From an uncultured Mesorhizobium sp. (GTDB taxonomy: Bacteria > Pseudomonadota > Alphaproteobacteria > Rhizobiales > Rhizobiaceae), in assembly GCA_950071955.1 (NCBI GenBank), contig CATMOC010000188.1, positions 1-7,087 on the forward strand: DNA of 7,087 nt, written 5' to 3'. The position numbers and the translations under genes were made by a program. Of this stretch, positions 1-5,197 are shown one piece after another; position 1 is the first letter of the stretch; the number at the start of each line of letters is the position of its first letter. The notes beneath the pieces were generated by a model. The model did no database searches and was not told where the DNA came from. It saw only the letters and a program-made list of their open reading frames with translations.

Positions 1-772
1 GTTCCTTCGGCAGCCCCTCGAAAAATGCGACGTTGGCCGAGATCGTGTTGTGCCAAGGGTAGTGGCCGGTGAGCGTGAAGTTCTTCGCCACCTCCCACAG
101 CTTTTCGCCCAGCATCGACGAGACGTTGATCTCGACCGCGTCGATGGTGCCGGTCTCAAGCGCGCCATACACCTCGCCGTAGGGCAGCCCGATGGGGTTC
201 ACCCCGACGGTCTCCCAGATGACCTTGTGGAGTTCGAGCGGGACGATACGCGTCTTCAGGCCCTGGAAATCGGCGAGCTTGCGCACCGGCTCCTTGATCG
301 TGGCGAAGTTGCGCCGGCCGATGTCGGTCGTCTGGAGACCGACGAGGCCGCCGGCCGTCAGGCTTTCGTGGATCGCGTCCGCTTCGGGGCTCAGTGCCAT
401 CTGAACGAAGTGATCGTAGCTTTTGATCAGGAACGGCAGCTGGTAGCTGTCCAGCGTCTTCGTTCCCGTCACCAGCGATGTGATCGCGCCCGAACAGCCG
501 CAGAACTCGAGGGTGCCGGCAACACAGCTCTCGCCGTTCTGCTGGTCGTCGCCCAGCTGCCGGTTGGGAAAGATCGTAAGGTCGAAAGCGCCCGGCGCCA
601 GCGCGTCGAGCGATTTCTTGAATTCCACCGCTGCGATATGGCCCGGATGGATCTCGTTCGCGGCGTGGGCAAGCCGCACCTTCATCGGCTCGGCCCGGGC
701 TACCCAGGGCATCGCCACAGTCATGGCCGCTGCTGCGGCGCCGGTCTGCATCAAGGTACGTCTGGTGATCAT
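1..772 (-). CDS. DctP-family TRAP transporter substrate-binding protein, partial (C-terminus off the left edge)
   Basis: Periplasmic substrate-binding protein of a tripartite (TRAP) transporter, which hands a carboxylate-type ligand to a membrane permease pair. The 257 visible residues start with MITRRTLMQTG, a twin-arginine-type signal with an Ala-rich core and likely cleavage after ARA (residues 25-27). The mature part opens with MKVRLAHAANEIHPGH and carries the family's FPNRQLGDDQQ segment (68-78), GRRNF (152-156) and GLKTR (171-175). The last corresponds to the conserved Arg region that binds the ligand carboxylate in DctP proteins. The ATG at 772 has a GGGAGGA ribosome site five bases upstream. 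About 70-80 C-terminal residues should lie beyond base 1. It is the last visible gene of the leftward operon; TRAP permease genes may follow off the edge. Three cysteines (83, 91, 93) are an odd cluster for this family. Ligand unknown. Confidence 0.93.
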   Translation of the reverse strand, partial: MITRRTLMQTGAAAAAMTVAMPWVARAEPMKVRLAHAANEIHPGHIAAVEFKKSLDALAPGAFDLTIFPNRQLGDDQQNGESCVAGTLEFCGCSGAITSLVTGTKTLDSYQLPFLIKSYDHFVQMALSPEADAIHESLTAGGLVGLQTTDIGRRNFATIKEPVRKLADFQGLKTRIVPLELHKVIWETVGVNPIGLPYGEVYGALETGTIDAVEINVSSMLGEKLWEVAKNFTLTGHYPWHNTISANVAFFEGLPKE

Positions 773-800
773 TGCATCCTCCCGTTCAAGATCACGTCGA

Positions 801-826
801 CAGTGGCGCCACCCCGGCGGTCACTG
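801..826 (-). other. Intercistronic stem-loop between the DUF6282-like and DctP genes
   Basis: In the leftward transcript, CAGTG (826-822) pairs with CACTG (805-801), and inside it CGCC (819-816) pairs with GGCG (810-807) around a GGGGT loop, with a 2x1 internal loop between the stems. The outer arm overlaps the TGA stop of the hydrolase gene. No U-run follows, so it is not a canonical terminator. Its place just before a binding-protein gene suggests an mRNA processing or stabilising element, or partial attenuation; that role is inference. Confidence 0.4.
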
Positions 827-1729
827 AAGATTCAAAAGCCTGGCTGCGTTGTCTCCGATCATCGTGCGGATGTCCTTCGGCGACACCTGCAGGTCCAGCA
901 GCATCGCGACGATCTGCCGGAAGCCCTCCAGCGGCCGCGGCGATCCGCGCAGGCCGAGGTCGGAGGACAGGACCGTACGCTCGGGGCCTGCCACCTGGAT
1001 GTAGTGGGATAGTTCGTCAGGCCCGAAGATCTTGCCGCCGCCTTCGACAAACATGCTGATCGAGTGTTCCAGGTAAGCACCGAGTTCGACCAGCGCCTTC
1101 ATATCATCGTCCGTGCAGCCGACGATGTAGGTCGGGTGGTTGACCAGCATCTTCTTCACGCCGCGCTTGCCGGCTTCCTCGAAGACCATGATCAACTCCG
1201 AGGCCGGCAGATGCCCGCCGGCCAGAATGATGTCGCCCTCGGCGATCAGGTCCAGGACCTCCTTCGTCGCGTCGCTCAGCCTGCCGTTCGCGTCGAGCGC
1301 CGAAAGCGGGTCGGGCGGCAGCATCTTCTTCGCCGTTTTCGGGAAGATCTTGCCGTGGCCCTCGGCCTGATCGATGTGGTTCTTCGCCGACAGCGTCGGC
1401 AGCCAGACGATCTTGGCGCCGATGTTCACCGCGTGGTTGACCGCGTGCGGGTTGATGCCGCCGCTGGCGTTGTTGAGCGCGAGGCCCGAGTAGAGCTTGA
1501 CGTCGGTCGGCACCAGCTTCTCCAGGATCACGCAGTGCGAAACCCCGAGATAGAAGTGGTCCTTGTAGAGGAGCGCGCGAAAGCCCGCTTCGGCGGCGTC
1601 GAGCAGTGCCTCGTGATGGTCCAGAATGCGCGGCATGGCCGCCGGTCCGCTGTGGCAGTGGAGGTCGATGGCGCCCTTCAGAAGTTCGGCGACTTCCGCG
1701 TCGCGCCCGTTGTTTCCTTTCGTCGACAT
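821..1729 (-). CDS. DUF6282-like amidohydrolase-superfamily metal-dependent hydrolase
   Basis: A 302-residue cytoplasmic protein with the layout of a TIM-barrel metal hydrolase. After a short N-terminal extension, strand 1 ends in IDLHCHSGP, giving the HxH metal pair (H24, H26). Further candidate ligands or catalytic residues follow in order: LLYKDHFY (K56, D57, H58), AGGHLP (H173), VNHPT (H198), EHSISMF (H222) and SSDLG (D257). The overall look matches proteins labelled DUF6282, for which I know no established reaction; hydrolysis of a lactone or amide, or decarboxylation, would fit the superfamily. The ATG at 1729 is preceded by GAGGAAA, which overlaps the TGA stop of the upstream cupin gene, so translation of the two is probably coupled. 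No signal peptide. Alternative: a PHP-type phosphoesterase, less likely. Metal-hydrolase assignment is firm; the substrate is unknown. Confidence 0.85.
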   Translation of the reverse strand: MSTKGNNGRDAEVAELLKGAIDLHCHSGPAAMPRILDHHEALLDAAEAGFRALLYKDHFYLGVSHCVILEKLVPTDVKLYSGLALNNASGGINPHAVNHAVNIGAKIVWLPTLSAKNHIDQAEGHGKIFPKTAKKMLPPDPLSALDANGRLSDATKEVLDLIAEGDIILAGGHLPASELIMVFEEAGKRGVKKMLVNHPTYIVGCTDDDMKALVELGAYLEHSISMFVEGGGKIFGPDELSHYIQVAGPERTVLSSDLGLRGSPRPLEGFRQIVAMLLDLQVSPKDIRTMIGDNAARLLNLQ

Positions 1730-1739
1730 AGGCGTTTCC

Positions 1740-2648
1740 TCAATTCGCCGGCATCGGATAGTCGTCGGCGTTCAGGACCCAGCCGGGCTTTTCCGAGAAG
1801 TCGAAACGCGGCGGGCAGAAGATGTCGACGAGCTGGTTGGACCCGGCGTCCATGGCGCGGGTGGTGTGGATCACCGGCGGCGGAATGACGTAGGACGACG
1901 GCGACTGGACGTGGTCGGCGCGGTCGGCGCGCCAGTCGTCCATGTCGATCGTCCAGGGCCAGCGCAGATGGTGGGTGAAGGATCCCGTGACCGCCAGCGA
2001 GCACTGCTCGAAGTAGTCATGATGGTGCGGCGACAGCTTGTGGACGTCGCGCGGGCCTCGCTGCGGGTCGAGGTAGTTCACCATGAAGGTCGTGCAGCGG
2101 AAGATGCGCCCGAAGCGTCCGGGCTCCTTCGGCACGTCCAGGGAGTAGTGGCGGACCGCCCATCCTTTCGCCGGATCCGGCCAGGGCCGGAACAGCGGGA
2201 TGTGCGTGCGCGGTTGGTCGTAGGCGTCATGGTTGGGGCAAAGCGCGACCAGATCGGCGGACTTCACGGTGAACAGCCGGCAGAGCGGCCCGTCCGACTG
2301 CGTCTCGACGAGGCTGTCGCCCGGGGGCACGAATGCGAGGGAGAAACCCGGGACCTCGGTCGTCACGCCGTTCCAGGTGATCCGGGCTCCCTTTCCCTTT
2401 TCGGGTAGCAGCACGACGTATTCATCCGGCTGGCTTGAGCGCTCGAACCGGCCGCCGGCCTTGGCGTCGCTCCACGAGAGGACGAAGTTGCAGCCGCGGT
2501 GATACCAGGTGCGGCCGGACGCATCGTCCCTCGCGGGTTCGCTCTCGTAGAAGAGCCCAAGCTGGGGTTCGGCGATGAGACCGGTCGGCGCGGGTCCCGA
2601 GGGGCTGGCCGAGGCGAGGGCGGAGCGGGGGTCGTTCTTGTCATACAT
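1740..2648 (-). CDS. Two-domain cupin protein of unknown function
   Basis: A 302-residue soluble protein with two cupin-like halves. The C-terminal one carries metal-binding motif 1 (PHHHDYFEQ, residues 207-215, giving H208, H210 and E214, then a Gly at 222) and motif 2 (PPPVIH, 256-261, giving H261). The N-terminal half (about 50-115) has the beta-rich pattern and motif-2-like VPPGDS, but at the motif-1 place it reads SSQPDEYVVLLPE, lacking the His pair, so it has probably lost its metal. The enzyme could be an isomerase, a dioxygenase or a sugar-acid-type cupin; nothing seen decides this. The start is ambiguous. ATG at 2648 is chosen on codon preference, but an in-frame TTG at 2654 overlaps the aldolase stop (TTGA) and adds two residues. 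Only a weak purine stretch (GCAGAG) precedes either start, so expression probably depends on coupling to the aldolase gene. Confidence 0.85.
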   Translation of the reverse strand: MYDKNDPRSALASASPSGPAPTGLIAEPQLGLFYESEPARDDASGRTWYHRGCNFVLSWSDAKAGGRFERSSQPDEYVVLLPEKGKGARITWNGVTTEVPGFSLAFVPPGDSLVETQSDGPLCRLFTVKSADLVALCPNHDAYDQPRTHIPLFRPWPDPAKGWAVRHYSLDVPKEPGRFGRIFRCTTFMVNYLDPQRGPRDVHKLSPHHHDYFEQCSLAVTGSFTHHLRWPWTIDMDDWRADRADHVQSPSSYVIPPPVIHTTRAMDAGSNQLVDIFCPPRFDFSEKPGWVLNADDYPMPAN

Positions 2649-2650
2649 GG

Positions 2651-3409
2651 TCAAACACTCTGCTTTTCGGAAAGCGCGGCGGCGTAGCTTTGGAAGACCG
2701 CCTTGGCGCCCTGGCGCATGAAGCCCTGGTCGGAAGCCATGATGAAGCCGGTGGCGCCCTTGGCCGACAGCTCGGCTGCATCCTCGGGCGTTCCGGACAT
2801 CACGAAGACGCGGCGTCCCGCCTTCCGCGCCGCCGCGGTTATCGCATCGACCGCGCCGCGTACCTCGGAGGCGGCCTGGGACTGCGCGCCGTAGGCCACC
2901 GTCAGGTCACCGCGCCCTATGAAGAAGGCGTCGATGCCGTCCACCGCGGCGATCGCGTCGATGCAGTCGATCGCCCGCGGGTCCTCGATCATCGCGATGT
3001 GCTCGGCCATCCCGGTGGCGCCGAAGCCGCCTGCGCGGGTGGTGTTGGAGAAGCCGCGAGCGCCGCCGCGGTAGCGCGCCATCGCAACGACCTGCCGCGC
3101 ACGCTCAGGGCTGTCCACATGCGGCACGAGCACGCCCGCCGCGCCGCAATCCAGGACCCGCAGGATCTGCCCCGTATCGGCGACGCGGACCACCCCGGCG
3201 ATGCCGGTTGCCCGGCAGGCGGCGAGGATCCGGTCGGTTGTTTCGGGATTGAACGGTGCATGCTCCTCATCGACAACGACGAAGGCATATCCCTCCTGGG
3301 CCAGGATTTCGGCGGCATGGGACGTGGGTGTCTTGAGGAACGTTCCAAACATCCGCTCACCCGAAACGACCCTTTGCCGGAATGGTCCGGTTGCCGAAAC
3401 TCCTTGCAC
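2651..3409 (-). CDS. HpcH/HpaI-family class II pyruvate aldolase
   Basis: A 252-residue TIM-barrel aldolase. Family members cleave 4-hydroxy-2-oxo acids into pyruvate (or a related oxo acid) and an aldehyde using a divalent metal. Counting from the GTG start, the catalytic His-Asp area reads VVVDEEHAP (D47, H50), the substrate Arg is in VVRV (R75), and the metal ligands are E142 in MIED and D168 in FIGRGDL. GVLVPHVDSPERA and ARGFSN are also typical. Length matches the family. The start is set at GTG 3409 because GGAGGA sits five bases before it; the in-frame TTG at 3412 would be too close to that site. It is the first gene of the leftward operon, and its TGA overlaps the possible TTG start of the cupin gene. 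The aldehyde product could feed the nearby aldehyde dehydrogenase (inference). Substrate side chain unknown; citrate-lyase-beta-like or 2-keto-3-deoxy acid aldolase activity is possible within this family. Confidence 0.93.
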   Translation of the reverse strand: MQGVSATGPFRQRVVSGERMFGTFLKTPTSHAAEILAQEGYAFVVVDEEHAPFNPETTDRILAACRATGIAGVVRVADTGQILRVLDCGAAGVLVPHVDSPERARQVVAMARYRGGARGFSNTTRAGGFGATGMAEHIAMIEDPRAIDCIDAIAAVDGIDAFFIGRGDLTVAYGAQSQAASEVRGAVDAITAAARKAGRRVFVMSGTPEDAAELSAKGATGFIMASDQGFMRQGAKAVFQSYAAALSEKQSV

Positions 3410-3413
3410 CAAA

Positions 3414-3420
3414 TTCCTCC
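3414..3420 (-). promoter_or_regulatory. Ribosome binding site deciding the GTG start of the aldolase gene
   Basis: On the minus strand this reads GGAGGAA. From GGAGGA to the GTG at 3409 is five bases, an ordinary spacing; to the in-frame TTG at 3412 it is only two. This favours GTG as the true start. Confidence 0.7.
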
Positions 3421-3421
3421 C

Positions 3422-3451
3422 TTGTTACGGTAGACGTAACAGTGTTATTAT
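3422..3451 (+). promoter_or_regulatory. Putative promoter of the regulator-SDR unit
   Basis: A -35-like TTGTTA (3422-3427; four of six consensus positions) and a -10-like TATTAT (3446-3451; five of six) are separated by 18 bases. The expected start of transcription, near 3458, leaves a leader of about 75 bases before the favoured regulator start. Both operator-like repeats overlap it, which suggests autorepression. Confidence 0.5.
3423..3441. promoter_or_regulatory. Perfect 19-base inverted repeat, probable IclR-family operator (site 1)
   Basis: TGTTACG and CGTAACA are exact reverse complements separated by five bases (GTAGA). The site lies between the divergent aldolase operon and the regulator gene, close to the expected transcription start of the leftward operon. 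IclR-family dimers bind such palindromes, commonly next to their own genes. That the regulator at 3533-4345 binds here is inference from position and symmetry. Confidence 0.7.
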
Positions 3452-3461
3452 CTGCGTGACA
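3443..3461. promoter_or_regulatory. Degenerate second operator-like copy (site 2)
   Basis: TGTTATT-N5-CGTGACA has the same arm and spacer lengths as the perfect repeat at 3423-3441. It matches that repeat at five of seven bases in the left arm and six of seven in the right. Its start is exactly 20 bases from the first, about two helical turns, so two dimers could sit on the same DNA face. It covers the -10 boxes of both divergent promoters. Confidence 0.55.
3447..3452 (-). promoter_or_regulatory. Putative -10 box of the leftward catabolic operon
   Basis: The minus strand reads GATAAT, five of six consensus bases. No good -35 sequence exists 16-18 bases upstream (GGCTGT or CGGCTG), so the promoter may need an activator or a different sigma contact. 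Transcription would start near 3440, at the edge of the perfect repeat. Confidence 0.4.
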
Positions 3462-3518
3462 GGTTGCCACAGCCGCGTTAAATGTCAAGCGCGACTGGCG
3501 ACGAGGTGACGATTGCGC

Positions 3519-3524
3519 GAGGAG
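3519..3524 (+). promoter_or_regulatory. Ribosome binding site deciding the start of the IclR-family gene
   Basis: GAGGAG lies eight bases before the ATG at 3533. The longer in-frame ATG at 3482 has no such purine run in front of it, and conserved IclR-family sequence begins only after residue 14 of the shorter form. Confidence 0.65.
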
Positions 3525-3532
3525 ACCGAAAA

Positions 3533-4345
3533 ATGCCGCGCACGACCGGCGAAATCGCACCGGAGGGCGGAGTCCAGAGCGTGGTGCTGGCTTTGAGGGT
3601 GCTCGAGACCCTGGCGCGCGCCGCCGAGCCGGTCGGCGTCACCGACCTTGCCGAGGCGCTCGGGACGACCAAGACCCGCATCCACCGCCACGTGCGGACA
3701 CTGGTCCAGCAGGGCTATGTCACGCAGTCGCCGCAGACCGGGAGATACCTCGTCGGCATGCGCCTGGTGACGCTCGGCCGGCAGGTGTCGGAAAGCATGG
3801 ATTTCTCCGCGACCGCGTTGCCTTATCTGCGCGACCTGCGCGAGCGGCTCGGTCAGACCTGTGTTCTCAGTCAGCTGGAGCACGACGGGGCGCGCATCAT
3901 GCAGACATTGTCCGGCCGCTCGGCGATCGAAATCGGCGTCAAGCCCGGATCGATCCTGCCGTTCCACAACTCGGCGCAGGGCAAGCTGATGCTAGCCCAT
4001 GTCGATCCCGGTTTCCGCGACCGCGTCCTCGCCGAGCCGATGCCGGCGAGCACCCCCCACACCATCTCCGATCCGGCCGTTCTTTCGGCTGAAATAGACA
4101 TGATCCGCGAGCGGGGCTGGGCCGTGGCCGCGAACGAATCCGCCATGGGCCTGAACGCGCTGGCCGCTCCGATCTTCGACGAGAGCGGAGCGATCGCCGG
4201 CACCCTTGCGATCGTAGATCTCGTCCAGTTCCTTCCCGCGGAGCCTGCACCGGAACAGCTTTCGGCGGTCGTCGGCGCGGCTACCGCGGTTTCGGCGGCG
4301 CTCGGCCATCGTGGCGAAGCGAAAGGCGGCGAAAAGGTTTCCTGA
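3533..4345 (+). CDS. IclR-family transcriptional regulator
   Basis: A 270-residue DNA-binding regulator. The N-terminal winged helix-turn-helix spans roughly residues 14-75: QSVVLALRVLETLA, then VTDLAEALGTTKTRIHRHVRTL as the HTH (with recognition helix TKTRIHRHV), and wing GYVTQSPQTGRYLVG. The C-terminal effector domain (about 90-260) contains YLRDLRERLGQTCVLSQLE, LPFHNSAQGKLMLA and ESAMGLNALAAPIFD, typical of the family's small-molecule pocket. The start at 3533 is favoured by its ribosome site; ATG 3482 would add 17 residues. It is divergent from the aldolase operon and 13 bases upstream of the SDR gene, with a perfect palindrome in the shared control region. It is therefore the likely local regulator of both units, responding to the pathway substrate or an intermediate (inference). 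Repressor versus activator cannot be decided, though the weak -35 of the leftward operon leaves activation open. Confidence 0.95.
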   Translation: MPRTTGEIAPEGGVQSVVLALRVLETLARAAEPVGVTDLAEALGTTKTRIHRHVRTLVQQGYVTQSPQTGRYLVGMRLVTLGRQVSESMDFSATALPYLRDLRERLGQTCVLSQLEHDGARIMQTLSGRSAIEIGVKPGSILPFHNSAQGKLMLAHVDPGFRDRVLAEPMPASTPHTISDPAVLSAEIDMIRERGWAVAANESAMGLNALAAPIFDESGAIAGTLAIVDLVQFLPAEPAPEQLSAVVGAATAVSAALGHRGEAKGGEKVS

Positions 4346-4358
4346 GGGGGAGGGTAGC

Positions 4359-5123
4359 ATGACCATGTTCGACCTGAGCGGCAAGGTGGCCATCGTGACG
4401 GGCGGCGGTACCGGTATCGGCTTGGGCATCGCCGAGGCGCTTGCGACCGCCGGCGCGGCCGTGGTGATCTCCTCGCGCCGTCCCGAGGTCTGCGACGAGG
4501 CGGCGGCCGGCATCGAATCGAAGGGCGGAACCGCCGCCGGCATACCGACCGACCTTCGCTCGCCGGAAGCCTGCAAGGCGCTGGTCTCCGACACGGTGGC
4601 GCGCTTCGGTCGGGTCGACATCCTCGTCAACAACGCGGGCACCAATTACCGCAAGCAGCCGCAGGAATTTACGCTGGAGGACTGGACCGACGTCATCGAC
4701 ACGAACCTGCGCGCCGCTTTCCTGCTGAGCCAGGCGGTCTATCCGCACTATCTGACGCAGGGCGGCGGAAAGATCATCATGGTGTCCTCGATCGCGGCGA
4801 ACCTGGCGGCGGCATCCCAGGTCGCCTATTCGCCGTCGAAGGCCGGCTTGGTCCAGCTCGCACGCGCGCTCGCCGTCGCCTGGGGTAAAGACAACATCCA
4901 GGCGAACTCGATCCTCCCCGGCTGGATCGACACGCCGTTGTCGAAGCGTTTCCGCGCCTCGTTTCCCGAGGCAGAGGCGGCCGTGATCGGCCGCACGCCC
5001 GCCGCCCGCTGGGGCGACCCGCGGGACTTCGCAGGACCCGCGGTGTTCCTGGCCTCGTCGGCCTCGGATTTCGTCAACGGCGCGGCGCTGCCGGTTGACG
5101 GCGGCTATTCCGTGCGGGCGTAG
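4359..5123 (+). CDS. Short-chain dehydrogenase/reductase (classical SDR)
   Basis: A 254-residue NAD(P)-dependent oxidoreductase that interconverts an alcohol and a ketone. The Rossmann nucleotide motif TGGGTGIG lies at residues 14-21, NNAG at 91-94, and the catalytic tetrad is N116 (TNLRAAF), S144 (VSSIAAN), Y157 and K161 (YSPSK). PGWIDTP (187-193) and VNGAALPVDGGYS near the C-terminus are classical. Arginines after strand 2 (SSRRP, R40-R41) hint at NADP(H) over NAD, not certain. The start at 4359 is chosen for its GGGGGAGGG ribosome site; an in-frame ATG at 4311 lies inside the regulator gene and gives an atypical basic extension. It is probably co-transcribed with the IclR-family gene. Resemblance to gluconate 5-dehydrogenase and 2-deoxy-sugar-acid dehydrogenase types is general, so the substrate is left open. 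Confidence 0.95.
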   Translation: MTMFDLSGKVAIVTGGGTGIGLGIAEALATAGAAVVISSRRPEVCDEAAAGIESKGGTAAGIPTDLRSPEACKALVSDTVARFGRVDILVNNAGTNYRKQPQEFTLEDWTDVIDTNLRAAFLLSQAVYPHYLTQGGGKIIMVSSIAANLAAASQVAYSPSKAGLVQLARALAVAWGKDNIQANSILPGWIDTPLSKRFRASFPEAEAAVIGRTPAARWGDPRDFAGPAVFLASSASDFVNGAALPVDGGYSVRA

Positions 5124-5145
5124 CGTTTCGTCTCGTCGACGGGGA

Positions 5146-5193
5146 GGGCGGTCGCCCAAAATCGACCGGACGGGTCGAGCCCGCCCGGTCCGG
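5146..5193. terminator. Inverted-repeat cluster between convergent genes, possible transcription end
   Basis: The 74-base gap between the SDR and TAXI stops holds three inverted repeats. GGGCG/CGCCC (5146-5157) has a two-base centre. CGACC/GGTCG (5163-5177) competes with a longer stem of CCGGAC/GTCCGG (5166-5171 with 5188-5193) extended by GGG/CCC with one bulged base. No T-run follows on either strand, so if this ends transcription it is not a canonical intrinsic terminator. Support is positional and structural only. Confidence 0.35.
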
Positions 5194-5197
5194 ATCA

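Noticed and set aside
50..1012. A 320-codon plus-strand frame near the left end
   Set aside because: Antisense shadow of the DctP and DUF6282-like genes; no recognisable motifs or ribosome site.
1064..2408. Overlapping plus-strand frames opposite the hydrolase and cupin genes
   Set aside because: Long only because GC-rich codon bias keeps the opposite strand free of stops; no domain pattern.
3462..3482. A third operator-like copy continuing the 20-base period
   Set aside because: Only a partial CGTTAAA half-site is present and it is out of register by one base; the left arm does not match.
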